Positions 25,781 to 37,177 of a DNA stretch of 64,000 nt are shown here, in pieces. Under the pieces are notes generated by a model. The model was given only the letters and a program-made list of their open reading frames with translations. It was not told where the DNA came from and searched no databases. The position numbers and the translations under genes were made by a program. The stretch comes from Rhodopseudomonas palustris (GTDB lineage Bacteria > Pseudomonadota > Alphaproteobacteria > Rhizobiales > Xanthobacteraceae): positions 3,196,001 through 3,260,000 of the forward strand of contig NZ_CP140155.1 of NCBI RefSeq assembly GCF_034479375.1, given 5' to 3'. Position 1 is the first letter of the stretch, and every line of letters begins with the position of its first letter.

Positions 25781-25786
25781 GGCAAG

Positions 25787-26887
25787 ATGACAAATTCCAA
25801 ACTGTTCGAACCCTATCAGCTCGGCCCGATCACGCTGTCCAACCGCATCGCGATGGCGCCGCTCACCCGCAATCGCGCAGTTCCCGATGGGCTCGTCCCC
25901 AGTCCGCTGGCGGCGGAGTATTACGGCCAGCGCGCCAGCGCCGGGCTGCTGATCACCGAAGCGAGCCAGGTCTCGCAGCAAGGCCAGGGCTATCAGGACA
26001 CGCCCGGCATCTACTCCGCAGCCCAGGTCGAAGGCTGGCGCAAGGTCACCGACGAGGTGCACAAGCGCGGCGGCAAGATCTTCATCCAGCTCTGGCACGT
26101 CGGCCGGATCTCCCATGTCGACCTGCAGCCGAACCACGGCGCCCCGGTGGCACCCTCGGCGATCAAGGCGAATACCAAGACCTTCGTCGGCGGCAAATTC
26201 GCCGACGTCTCCGAGCCGCGCGCGCTCGAGCTGAACGAGCTTCCCGGCATCATCGACGCGTTCCGCCAGGGCGCGGCCAATGCGATCAAGGCCGGCTTCG
26301 ACGGCGTCGAGATTCACGCCGCCAACGGCTATCTGCTCGACCAGTTCGCCCGCGACAGCAGCAACAAGCGCACCGACGCCTATGGCGGCTCGATCGAAAA
26401 CCGCGCCAAGCTTATGCTCGAAGTCGCCGCGGCGGTGGCGAAGGAAATCGGGCCGGAGCGCACCGGCATCCGGATCTCGCCAGTGACGCCCGCGAACGAC
26501 GTCTCGGACTCGGCGCCGCAGCCGCTGTTCGAGCACATCGTCGACGAACTGAACAAGCTGAAGCTGGTCTATATCCACGTCATCGAGGGCGCCACCGGCG
26601 GCCCGCGCGACATCGCGCCGTTCGACTATGCGAGCCTGCGCAAGCGCTTCAGCGGCGCCTATATCGGCAACAATGCCTATGATCTCGCGCTCGCGAACGC
26701 GCAGCTCGACGCCGGCGAGGCCGACCTGATCGCGTTCGGCAAGCCGTTCATCTCCAACCCCGACCTGGTCGAGCGGCTGAAGACCGGCGCGCCGCTCAAC
26801 GAGCCGGACAAGTCGACCTTCTACGGCGGCGGCGCCAAAGGCTATATCGACTACCCCACGCTGGAATCGGCGCAAGCCGCGCAGTAA
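25787..26887 (+). CDS. Old Yellow Enzyme family alkene reductase (NemA-like)
   Basis: FMN- and NAD(P)H-dependent reductase of activated C=C bonds and electrophiles such as N-ethylmaleimide, cytosolic. 366 residues from ATG 25787 (MTNSKLFEPYQLGPITLSNR). Family marks: MAPLTRNRAVPDGLVPSPLA; IQLWHVGRISH; the substrate-binding pair in VEIHAANGYLLDQF (His-Ala-Ala-Asn, as in NemA/XenB where OYE has His-Asn); SSNKRTDAYGGSIENRAK; IGNNAYD; DLIAFGKPFISNPDLVER. The length and motif set match NemA. Upstream palindromes could serve a redox-sensing repressor. A family A repeat and a terminator follow. Confidence 0.93.
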   Translation: MTNSKLFEPYQLGPITLSNRIAMAPLTRNRAVPDGLVPSPLAAEYYGQRASAGLLITEASQVSQQGQGYQDTPGIYSAAQVEGWRKVTDEVHKRGGKIFIQLWHVGRISHVDLQPNHGAPVAPSAIKANTKTFVGGKFADVSEPRALELNELPGIIDAFRQGAANAIKAGFDGVEIHAANGYLLDQFARDSSNKRTDAYGGSIENRAKLMLEVAAAVAKEIGPERTGIRISPVTPANDVSDSAPQPLFEHIVDELNKLKLVYIHVIEGATGGPRDIAPFDYASLRKRFSGAYIGNNAYDLALANAQLDAGEADLIAFGKPFISNPDLVERLKTGAPLNEPDKSTFYGGGAKGYIDYPTLESAQAAQ

Positions 26888-26902
26888 AGCGCCACACACC
26901 CC

Positions 26903-27013
26903 GTCATTCCGGGGCGCGCGTAGCGCGAACCCGGAATCCAGAGGTTGTTGCGCCCTTGTGATGAACTCCTCGAGATTCCGGGTTCGCGAGCTGCGCTCGC
27001 GCCCCGGAATGAC
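26903..27013. repeat. Palindromic intergenic repeat, family A copy 3
   Basis: Left GTCATTCCGGGGCGCGCGTA, right GCGCCCCGGAATGAC, with inner GCGAACCCGGAATCCAGAGG and GATTCCGGGTTCGCGAG. Same design as 9073-9173. Confidence 0.92.
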
Positions 27014-27033
27014 TGGTGGAGGCTCTCGAAAAG

Positions 27034-27062
27034 AAAGGCCGGGATCGCTCCCGGCCTTTTGT
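27034..27062. terminator. Bidirectional rho-independent terminator
   Basis: Perfect 11-bp stem AAAGGCCGGGA (27034-27044) / TCCCGGCCTTT (27049-27059), followed by TTG on the plus strand and by a TTTCTTTTC run on the minus strand. It serves the ene-reductase (plus) and the glp operon (minus). Confidence 0.9.
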
Positions 27063-27078
27063 TCTCGCTCATTTCCCC

Positions 27079-27162
27079 GTCATGGCCGGGCTCGTCCCGG
27101 CCATCCACGTTCTTGGTGCGCCGAGCTCTGCAGCTCATGCCCGGCACAAGGCCGGGCATGAC
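27079..27162. repeat. Palindromic intergenic repeat, family B (GGCCGGG type)
   Basis: GTCATGGCCGGGCTCGTCCC ... GCCCGGCACAAGGCCGGGC then ATGAC. Two nested hairpins; same element as 56854-56942, 58302-58389 and 61095-61184. Confidence 0.92.
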
Positions 27163-27197
27163 GTTGGGGAGAGCGAACGCCAGACTGAAGCGAACGC

Positions 27198-28994
<1,797 letters not shown>

Positions 28995-29065
28995 CCTTGG
29001 TTCCTCCGTTGAACGACGTTCTTCCCGAGCTCCGGGTTGATCCCGGATCTGCTTCTCATCGCCGT

Positions 29066-29395
29066 TCACACCGTTCGGAAAACCGCAACGGCGACGAGCA
29101 ACGACAACAACGTGCCGAGCCACAGGCTCGACACTTCGACTCCTTCTCCGATCGGCAGCATGACCAGCGGATCGGTCCCGACCACCGCGATCCACACCAG
29201 ATGGATCACCGCGGCGAGGATCAGCGAAACGAACAGCCGGTCACCGCGCGTAGTCGGGATCCGCAGCACACCGACGCGCTCGACCTCGGGATAGGCCACC
29301 GCGAGCCAGGTCATGGTTCCGAGCGTGCCGGCGAGCGCCACGAAGAAGATCGCGGTCGGCCAGGTCCACGCCATCCATGCGAAGTGATCCATCAT
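29066..29395 (-). CDS. glpU: Small membrane protein GlpU (DUF2160)
   Basis: 109 residues with three predicted TM helices (WPTAIFFVALAGTLGTMTWL; LFVSLILAAVIHLVWIAVV; WLGTLLSLLVAVAVF). The conserved loop is YPEVERVGVLRIPTTRGDRL, matching the DUF2160 family found only inside glp ABC operons. It starts 7 nt after the glpQ stop. Its function is unknown. It is required or accessory in the rhizobial glycerol importer by gene context. Confidence 0.9.
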   Translation of the reverse strand: MMDHFAWMAWTWPTAIFFVALAGTLGTMTWLAVAYPEVERVGVLRIPTTRGDRLFVSLILAAVIHLVWIAVVGTDPLVMLPIGEGVEVSSLWLGTLLSLLVAVAVFRTV

Positions 29396-29402
29396 GATCT
29401 CC

Positions 29403-30208
29403 CTACACCCGACCGAGCGCGAAGCCGCGCGCGATGTAGTTGCGGACGAACCAGATCACCAGCGCGCCCGGAATGATGGTGAGCACGCCGGCGGCGGCGA
29501 GCAGCCCCCAATCCATGCCGGCCGCCGACACCGTGCGGGTCATCACCGCCGAGATCGGCTTGGCGTTGACCGACGTCAGCGTCCGCGCCAGCAGCAATTC
29601 GACCCAGGAAAACATGAAGCAGAAGAACGCCGCGACGCCGATGCCGCTGGCGATCAGCGGCATCAGAATCTTGACGAAGAAGCGCGGGAACGAATAGCCG
29701 TCGAGGAATGCGGTCTCGTCGATCTCGCGCGGCACGCCGGAGACGAAGCCCTCGAGAATCCACACCGCCAGCGGCACGTTGAACAGGCAGTGCGCCAGCG
29801 CCACCGCCCACGGCGTGTCGAACAGATTGATCGCCGAATATAGGTTGAAGAACGGCAGCGCGTAGACCGCGGCCGGCGCCATCCGGTTCGACAGCAGCCA
29901 GAAGAACAGGTGCTTGTCGCCGAGAAAGCGGTAGCGCGAGAACGCGTAGGCCGCCGGCAGCGCGAACGAGATCGACAGCACGGTGTTGATGACGACGTAT
30001 TGCAGCGAATTGATGTAGCCCGAATACCAGCTCGGATCGGTGAAGATCGTCCGGTAGTTCTCCAGCGTCGGTTGATGCGGCCACAGCGTCATGGTCGAGA
30101 CGATCTCGCCATTGGTCTTGAAGCTCATGTTGACGAGCCAGTAGATCGGCAGCATCAGAAACAGCAGATACAGCGCAAGGATGATGCGGCGACCGGGGAT
30201 CGAATGCA

Positions 30209-30209
<1 letters not shown>
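29403..30209 (-). CDS. glpQ: Glycerol ABC transporter permease GlpQ
   Basis: Inner-membrane permease of MalG type, 268 residues from ATG 30209. Six TM helices (ILALYLLFLMLPIYWLVNMS; NTVLSISFALPAAYAFSRYR; FFWLLSNRMAPAAVYALPFF; PLIASGIGVAAFFCFMFSWV; GLLAAAGVLTIIPGALVIWF). The EAA-type coupling loop reads EIDETAFLDGYSFPRFFVKILMP. The start codon shares one base with the glpP stop (TGATG). It forms the pore with GlpP. Confidence 0.94.
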
Positions 30210-31110
<901 letters not shown>

Positions 31111-31111
<1 letters not shown>

Positions 31112-32214
31112 CAGGCGACCTGCTCCAATGCGCTGCCTTCGACGATCACGCTGTCGGCATAGACGTGGATGCGCGACGGCTCGATCATCAGGCCGGCCTC
31201 GTCGCCGTCGGCGGAGAATCCGTCCGGCACCCGCGCGGCGAAGCGCACGCCGCCGACCCGCACCCAGGCGAAACGAATCCGGCCGAGGTCGTCGATCCGC
31301 TCGATGCGGCCGGACGGCAGGCCCGGCGCCTTCGCGGTGAGGTGCACGAATTCCGGTCGCACGCCGATCTCGATCTTGGCGCTGGCCGGAAGATCGCCGT
31401 AGCCGCGCGCCAGCGCGACCGCATGGCCGTCGATCAGCGCCTCGCGGCCGCGAATCTGTGCCGGCACGATGTTCATGCCCGGCGAGCCGATGAAATAGCC
31501 AACGAAGGTGTGCGCCGGCTTCTCGAACAGTTCCTCCGGCGTGCCGCTCTGCACCACGCGACCGTCGTGCATGACGACGACGGTGTCGGCGAAGGTCAGC
31601 GCCTCGGTCTGGTCGTGGGTGACGTAGATCATCGTCAGATCCAGCGCGCGGTGCAGCGCCTTGAGCTTGCTGCGCAGCTCCCACTTCAGATGCGGATCGA
31701 TCACCGTCAGGGGTTCGTCGAACAGGATCGCGGCGACATCGGAGCGCACCAGCCCGCGGCCGAGCGAGATCTTCTGCTTGGCGTCGGCGGTGAGCCGCGT
31801 CGCCTTGCGGTTCAGATGCGGCGTGAGGTCGAGCAGGTCGGCGATCTCGGCGACGCGCCTGTCGATCTCGGGCTTCGGCACGCCGCGGTTCTTCAGCGGG
31901 AATTCGAGATTTTCGCGCACCGTCATGGTGTCGTAGATCACCGGAAACTGGAACACCTGCGCGATGTTGCGCTCGCGGGTCGCCAGCTGCGTGACGTCGT
32001 TGCCGTCGAACAGGATCTTGCCGCGCGACGGCGTGACGATGCCGGAGATCAGGTTGAGCAGCGTGGTCTTGCCGCAGCCGGAGGGGCCGAGCAGCGCATA
32101 GGCGCCGCCCTGGCGCCAGGTCATCGACACCGGCTTCAGCGCATAGGCGGCCGGCGGCAGGTTGTCACCGACGAGATAGGAATGAGCGAGGTCGACGAGA
32201 TCGATGCGCGCCAT
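31111..32214 (-). CDS. glpT: Glycerol ABC transporter ATPase GlpT (diverged signature motif)
   Basis: 367-residue MalK-like ATPase with a C-terminal OB/TOBE regulatory domain. Walker A is GPSGCGKTT (43-51), the Q-loop is AQVFQFPV, Walker B is AAILFDEPLT (161-170, Glu 167), and the switch His is H200 in YVTHDQTEA. The ABC signature is not LSGGQ but LTADAKQ (141-147), so its signature face is expected to be inactive. GlpS shows the reciprocal pattern (see finding). It follows glpS by 12 nt and overlaps glpP. The name follows the rhizobial glpSTPQUV scheme and should not be confused with E. coli GlpT. Confidence 0.92.
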
Positions 32215-32226
32215 CGGCCCTCTCCG

Positions 32227-33306
32227 TCACATCGGCTTCGGCGCGGCGACGAGGCGGTCGGCCGCATCGAACACGAACAGATTGGCGGGATCGAGGACGG
32301 CGTCCAACGTCTGGCCGGGCTCGAATTCGTGGACGCCATGCAGCACCGCGACCCAATTGTCGTCGCCGCGCCGCAGATGCACGAAGCTCTCAGAACCGGT
32401 GATTTCGGTCACCGCGACCGTGGTCTGAAACCCATGGCGATCGGCATGGCCGCGCGCGACCTCGATCTGATGAGCGCGGAAACCGACCCGATAGGCGCCG
32501 TCGCCGAGGCCCGCGAACACGCCGATGGCGGGCGCTTCGACGCCGCCCGAATAGTGCACCGTCCCGGCCCTCTTCTCGGCGCCGACGATGTTGAGCGGCG
32601 GATCCGAGAACACCTGCGCGACCCGCATGGTGTCGGGCTGGCGATAGACCAGCGGCGTCGGGCCGGTCTGCAGCACCCGCCCCTCCCACATGCAGATGGT
32701 GCGGCCGCCGAGCAGCAACGCCTCGGAGGGCTCGGTGGTGGCGTAGACGAAGATCGCGCCCGACGCCTCGAAGATCCGCGGCAGCTCGGTGCGCAGCTCC
32801 TCGCGCAGCTTGTAGTCGAGATTGGCCAGCGGCTCGTCGAGCAGCACCAGATCGGCGCCCTTGACCAGCGCGCGCGCGATCGCGGTGCGCTGCTGCTGGC
32901 CGCCGGAGAGTTGCAGCGGCGTGCGCTTCAGATACGGCTCTAGCTTGAGAAGCTGCGCCGCCTCCTGCACCCGCCGTTCGATCTCGGCGCGCGGCTTGCC
33001 CTGCACCCGCAGCGGCGAGGCGATGTTCTCGTACACCGTCAACGATGGGTAGTTGATGAACTGCTGGTAGACCATCGCCACCGAACGCTTGCGCACGTCG
33101 ATCCCGGTGACGTCACGGCCATCGACCAGCACCCGACCCGAATTCGGCTTGTCGAGCCCGGCGAGCAGCCGCATGATCGAGGTCTTGCCCGACAGCGTCG
33201 GCCCGAGCAGCACGCTCAGCGTGCCGCGCTCCAGCGTCAGCGACACGTCACAGATCGCCGGCAGGCCGTCGATCGTCCGGGTGACGTTCTCCAGGCTGAC
33301 GCTCAT
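32227..33306 (-). CDS. glpS: Glycerol ABC transporter ATPase GlpS (no switch histidine)
   Basis: 359-residue MalK-like ATPase with C-terminal TOBE region. Walker A is GPTLSGKTS (35-43), the signature is canonical LSGGQQQR (133-140), and Walker B is ADLVLLDEPLANLD (151-164). The switch histidine, expected in VTHDQ, is replaced: the segment reads ATTEP (189-193), with Thr 191 at the His position. The start ATG 33306 overlaps the glpD stop (ATGA). It pairs with GlpT, and together they should form one consensus and one degenerate ATP site. Confidence 0.92.
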   Translation of the reverse strand: MSVSLENVTRTIDGLPAICDVSLTLERGTLSVLLGPTLSGKTSIMRLLAGLDKPNSGRVLVDGRDVTGIDVRKRSVAMVYQQFINYPSLTVYENIASPLRVQGKPRAEIERRVQEAAQLLKLEPYLKRTPLQLSGGQQQRTAIARALVKGADLVLLDEPLANLDYKLREELRTELPRIFEASGAIFVYATTEPSEALLLGGRTICMWEGRVLQTGPTPLVYRQPDTMRVAQVFSDPPLNIVGAEKRAGTVHYSGGVEAPAIGVFAGLGDGAYRVGFRAHQIEVARGHADRHGFQTTVAVTEITGSESFVHLRRGDDNWVAVLHGVHEFEPGQTLDAVLDPANLFVFDAADRLVAAPKPM

Positions 33307-34844
33307 GCCCGGCCTCCCGCGTGCTGCTGGGGCTTGTCGGAAGCGCGGTGTGCGGCGATCCACTGATCGAGGGCGGCGAGCGCGGACGGCGGCAATCGCA
33401 GACCGAGCTTGGATCGCCGCCAGACGATGTCGTCCGCGCTGCAAGCCCATTCGCGCTGCATCAGATAGCGGACCTCCGCCTCCGTCAATGTGGCGCCGAA
33501 GTCGCAGCCGAGGTCGGCCATCGACTGCGCCGCGCCGAGCAGATCGCGGGCGCGGGTCCCGTAGGCGTGCACGAGGCGGTGCGCGTGCGCTGCGGAAAGG
33601 AACGGATAGTCGCGCGTGAGCCCGGCGATCAGCGCGGGCGCACCATCGATCGCGAAGTCGCCGCCCGGCAGTGGCTGATGCGCGGTCCAGCCCTCTTCCG
33701 CCGTCTTGCCTTTCAGATAAGGCGCCAGTTTCTCCAGCGCCTCTTCCGACAGCCGGCGATAGGTGGTGATCTTGCCGCCATAGATCGACAGCAATGGCGC
33801 GCCACCGGGCGTATCCAGCTCGAACACGTAGTCGCGCGTGGCGGCCTTGGCCTCGCTGGCGCCGTCGTCGTACAGCGGGCGCACGCCCGAAAACGTCCAG
33901 ACGACGTCCGCCGGCTTCACCGGCCTGGCGAAATACGCGCTGACGGCGTCGCACAGATAGCTGATCTCGTCCGGCGTCGCCTTCACCTGCGACGGGTCGC
34001 CATCATAGTCGCGATCGGTGGTGCCGATCAGGGTGAAGTCGCCCTGATAGGGGATCGCGAACACGATGCGGCCGTCGGCGTTCTGGAAGATGTAGGCGCG
34101 ATCGTGATCGTACAGCTTCGGCACCACGATGTGCGACCCCTGCACCAGCCGCACCTTGGAGGCGGCGTTGACGCCGGCGCCGGAGGCCAGCACCGCCTCG
34201 ACCCATGGGCCGGCGGCATTGACCAGCGCGCGCGCCCGGATCGTGTTGCGCACGCCGCTCTGCGTGTCTTCGAGCGTCACCTCCCAGATGCCGTCATTGT
34301 GCCGGACCTGCGCCGCGCGGGTGCGGGTGCGGATCTCGGCGCCGCGGTCGGCGGCGTCGCGCGCGGTGAGCACCACGAGGCGCGCATCGTCGACGAAGCA
34401 ATCGGAGTATTCGAAACCACGGGTGAAGCGCCCGGGGATCAGCGGCTTGCCGACCTCGTCATGGGCGAGATCGACCGAACGCGTCGGCGGCAGCAGCTTC
34501 CGGCCGCCGATGTAGTCATAGAGGAAGAGGCCGAGCCGCAGACGCCAGGCCGGGCGCAGACCGGAATGATGCGGGAGCACGAAGCGCAGCGGGCCGATGA
34601 TGTGCGGCGCGATCTGCCACAGCCGCTCGCGCTCGATCAGCGCCTCGCGCACCAGCCGAAACTCGAAATATTCGAGGTAGCGCAGCCCTCCATGGATCAG
34701 CTTGGTCGACCACGACGAGGTGCCGCTGGCCAGATCGTTCATCTCGCACAGGAACACGGAATTGCCACGGCCGGCCGCGTCGCGCGCGATGCCGCAGCCG
34801 TTGATCCCGCCGCCGATGATCGCGAGATCGAAAACCTTCTCCAC
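33303..34844 (-). CDS. glpD: Aerobic glycerol-3-phosphate dehydrogenase
   Basis: FAD-dependent, membrane-associated enzyme oxidising glycerol 3-phosphate to dihydroxyacetone phosphate and feeding electrons to quinone. 513 residues. The N-terminal dinucleotide-binding motif is DLAIIGGGINGCGIARDAAG. Further marks are GTSSWSTKLIHGGLRYLE (flavin and substrate region), FTLIGTTDRDYDGDP, SGVRPLYDD and GGKITTYRRLSEEAL. The start is GTG 34844, preceded by GGGAG. First gene of the glpDSTPQU(V) transcript, with a candidate GlpR operator upstream. No glycerol kinase (glpK) is in the window, so glycerol phosphorylation must be encoded elsewhere. Confidence 0.96.
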   Translation of the reverse strand: MEKVFDLAIIGGGINGCGIARDAAGRGNSVFLCEMNDLASGTSSWSTKLIHGGLRYLEYFEFRLVREALIERERLWQIAPHIIGPLRFVLPHHSGLRPAWRLRLGLFLYDYIGGRKLLPPTRSVDLAHDEVGKPLIPGRFTRGFEYSDCFVDDARLVVLTARDAADRGAEIRTRTRAAQVRHNDGIWEVTLEDTQSGVRNTIRARALVNAAGPWVEAVLASGAGVNAASKVRLVQGSHIVVPKLYDHDRAYIFQNADGRIVFAIPYQGDFTLIGTTDRDYDGDPSQVKATPDEISYLCDAVSAYFARPVKPADVVWTFSGVRPLYDDGASEAKAATRDYVFELDTPGGAPLLSIYGGKITTYRRLSEEALEKLAPYLKGKTAEEGWTAHQPLPGGDFAIDGAPALIAGLTRDYPFLSAAHAHRLVHAYGTRARDLLGAAQSMADLGCDFGATLTEAEVRYLMQREWACSADDIVWRRSKLGLRLPPSALAALDQWIAAHRASDKPQQHAGGRA

Positions 34845-34885
34845 AGACGCTCCCTGAAGACTCTTGCGAAATTGCTGCAGTGCAG

Positions 34886-34942
34886 CTTTCGCTTCTGTCG
34901 AATTTCTTTCGTAGGGAAATAAAACACAATCAAAAACGAAAG
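34886..34942. promoter_or_regulatory. Candidate GlpR operator in the glpR-glpD gap
   Basis: CTTTCG occurs at 34886-34891 and 34906-34911, 20 bp (two helix turns) apart. Its inverse CGAAAG lies at 34937-34942, inside an AT-rich block. DeoR-family GlpR proteins in proteobacteria bind TTTCG-type repeats. Repeats are observed; binding is inferred. Confidence 0.45.
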
Positions 34943-35016
34943 CAAGCCCGATGTGGACCGCCTGTCACGCTTGGAAGGCGGTCTGAACAATCTGTGATTG
35001 CTGATCGCAGGGGCTT

Positions 35017-35844
35017 CTAGGCTGCGCTCTCGTCGAGATCGTCGGCGCGCTTGGGCGACGCCCCGATCACCTGGATACCGTGCGCATCGCAGATAGTCTG
35101 CAGCCCCGGCGGCAACGCCTCGTCGGTGATGAAGGTCTGGATCTGGCTCAAATGCGCGATCCGGACCGGCGCGCTGCGCCGCAGCTTGGTCGAATCGGCG
35201 ACCAGCATCACGCTGCGGGCATTGGCGATGATCGCCTGCGAGGCCTGCACCTCCCGGTAGTCGAAGTCGAGCAGCGCACCCTCCTCGTCGATCGCCGAGG
35301 CGCCGATGATTGCGTAGTCGACCTTGAACTGGCCGATCAGGCTGATCGCCGCCGAGCCGATCACCGCGCCGTCGGCCCGGCGAACCGTGCCACCGGCGAC
35401 GATGACCTCGATCCGCGGATATTTGTACAGCAGCATCGCGACGTTGAGGTTGTTGGTGATGACCAGAAGGTCCTGGTGCGAGGTCAGCGCGCTCGCGACC
35501 TCCTCGGTCGTGGTTCCGATATTGATGAACAGCGAGCAGCCGTTCGGGATCTGCGCCGCCGCCGCGGCCCCGATCGCCCGCTTTTCCTCGGCGGCGACGA
35601 AGCGGCGCGCCTCGTAGGCCAGATTCTCGACGCCGGAAGCGATGATGGCGCCGCCGTGAATCCGCGTCAGCGAGCGCTGGTCGCACAGATCGTTGAGATC
35701 CTTGCGGATGGTCTGCGCGGAGACTTCGAAGCGGCGGGCGAGATCGTCCACCATCACCCGCCCCGAGGCGCGGGCGAGATTGAGAATTTCCGATTGGCGA
35801 TGGCTCAGAGCAGTCACGCGAACACCCGAAACGGTTTCGTCCAT
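35017..35844 (-). CDS. glpR: DeoR-family repressor GlpR
   Basis: Transcriptional repressor expected to release the glp genes when glycerol 3-phosphate binds. 275 residues from ATG 35844 (MDETVSGVRVTALSHRQSEI). The N-terminal winged HTH reads RVMVDDLARRFEVSAQTIRKDLNDLC. The DeoR sensor domain has LFINIGTTTEEVAS, LLVITNNLNVAMLL, VIVAGGTVRRADGAVIGSAA and VMLVADSTKLRR, the sugar-phosphate-binding fold. It stands alone upstream of glpD with a 172-nt gap. A start nine codons earlier is possible but lacks a better ribosome-binding site. Confidence 0.92.
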   Translation of the reverse strand: MDETVSGVRVTALSHRQSEILNLARASGRVMVDDLARRFEVSAQTIRKDLNDLCDQRSLTRIHGGAIIASGVENLAYEARRFVAAEEKRAIGAAAAAQIPNGCSLFINIGTTTEEVASALTSHQDLLVITNNLNVAMLLYKYPRIEVIVAGGTVRRADGAVIGSAAISLIGQFKVDYAIIGASAIDEEGALLDFDYREVQASQAIIANARSVMLVADSTKLRRSAPVRIAHLSQIQTFITDEALPPGLQTICDAHGIQVIGASPKRADDLDESAA

Positions 35845-35908
35845 CGTGCGGCTGTTCGCGCCGAGGGTCAACGCGGAGACGCGGGCGACGGACCTTCCCG
35901 GCAGAACG

Positions 35909-36526
35909 TCAGGCAGGGCGCGGCATCTCGAACATCGCGTCGGGCCGGATCTCGAAATAGTCGCCGCGGCGGCCGGCGCGAACGATCGGGCGCGCCATTG
36001 CGGTCTGATAGATTCCGTCCTTGATCAGCCGCTTGTCGATATGCACCGCGACGACCTCGCCGATCGTCAGCCAGGCGTCGGTCCTGGTGCCGTCGGCGGC
36101 TTTGAGCTGGATGACGTCCGACAGCCGGCATTCGAACGACACCGGGCTCTCGGCGACGCGCGGCGGCTTCACCAGGCGGCTCGGCAGCTTGGTGAGCTTG
36201 CCCAGGTCGAATTCGTCGACCTCGTGAGGCACCGTGGCGGCCGTCGCATTCATCGCATGCGCCAGATCCATCGTCACCAGGTTCCAGACGAACTCGCCGG
36301 TCTCCTTGATGTTGGCGACGGTGTCCTTCCACTCCGTCGAGGAGAAGCCGATCAGCGGCGGCGTGTAGTTCAAGGCGTTGAAGAAACTGTAGGGCGCGAG
36401 GTTGACGTGGCCCTCGGCGTCGCAGGACGAAATCCAGCCGATCGGGCGCGGCGCGATGATGGCGTTGAACGGATCGTGCTTGAGGCCGTGGCCGTTGGAG
36501 GGTTCATAGAAGTGCAGTTCGGTCAC
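35909..36526 (-). CDS. Flavin reductase-like FMN-binding protein
   Basis: Flavin-reductase/split-beta-barrel protein, 205 residues, predicted to bind FMN and reduce flavin or a quinone-like substrate with NAD(P)H. Family marks: NAIIAPRPIGWISSCDAEGHVNLAPYSFFNAL near the N-terminus, then DTVANIKETGEFVWNLV and HEVDEFDLGKLTKLPS. The start GTG 36526 is chosen because GAGGA lies about 8 nt upstream; a TTG at 36541 is the alternative. It lies 15 nt downstream of the TetR gene and is the fourth gene of the efflux operon, an unusual companion. Substrate unknown. Confidence 0.87.
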   Translation of the reverse strand: MTELHFYEPSNGHGLKHDPFNAIIAPRPIGWISSCDAEGHVNLAPYSFFNALNYTPPLIGFSSTEWKDTVANIKETGEFVWNLVTMDLAHAMNATAATVPHEVDEFDLGKLTKLPSRLVKPPRVAESPVSFECRLSDVIQLKAADGTRTDAWLTIGEVVAVHIDKRLIKDGIYQTAMARPIVRAGRRGDYFEIRPDAMFEMPRPA

Positions 36527-36541
36527 CGATGATCCTCGCAA

Positions 36542-37159
36542 TTATTCGATCGCAGCGACACGCTTCCTAGCACCGAGTCCGGCGAGCACAAAATCGATCA
36601 ACTGGTCGAGCGACGGCTCTTCCTTCTCGAACGCCTGCGCGATCATCTGCGGATGGAAGAACCGCAACATCGTGGTGCAGACGCATCCCGCCGCCAGCGG
36701 CACATCCGGCGCGTCGAATTCGCCGCTCGCCACGCCCTGCGCAACCACCTCGCCGATCGCGGCGGTGATGCACTCCATGTGGTTGACGCAGACGTCCCAG
36801 TTCTCCTGCATCGCGATGGCGACCATCTCGTGGAGCTTTTCGTCCCCGACATAGCGCTCGGTGTTCATGCGGTGCACGGTGGTGAGCAGATCGCGCAGCC
36901 GCTCGGCCGCCGGGCCGTGCCCCGCCGCAATGCTGTCCGCGGCCTGCTCGACCTCGCCCATCAGGTGCCGCGCCACGCCCTTGTGGATCGCCTTCTTCGA
37001 ATCGAAGAAGCGATACACATTCGCCGGGCTCATCTGCAGCACCTTGGCGATATCGGCCACGGTGGTCTTCTGATAGCCGATCTGGCGGAACAGCCGCTCC
37101 GCGACCACGAGGATGCGGTGCCGCATGTCGGCTTCGGTGTTGTCGGACGTCATCGTCAT
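36542..37159 (-). CDS. TetR-family transcriptional regulator of the RND operon
   Basis: 205 residues. The N-terminal TetR HTH is RILVVAERLFRQIGYQKTTVADIAKVLQMSPANVYRFFDSKKAI, ideal in spacing and in the YRFF end. The C-terminal ligand domain is helical (VGDEKLHEMVAIAMQENWDV; TMLRFFHPQMIAQAFEKEEP). Two start ATGs are close (MTMTSDN); 37159 is used. Located third in the MFP-RND-TetR-flavoprotein operon. The perfect palindrome at 41478-41513 upstream of the operon is the probable binding site. The inducer is not known. Confidence 0.92.
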   Translation of the reverse strand: MTMTSDNTEADMRHRILVVAERLFRQIGYQKTTVADIAKVLQMSPANVYRFFDSKKAIHKGVARHLMGEVEQAADSIAAGHGPAAERLRDLLTTVHRMNTERYVGDEKLHEMVAIAMQENWDVCVNHMECITAAIGEVVAQGVASGEFDAPDVPLAAGCVCTTMLRFFHPQMIAQAFEKEEPSLDQLIDFVLAGLGARKRVAAIE

Positions 37160-37177
37160 CAGGGAGCCAATGTTGAA

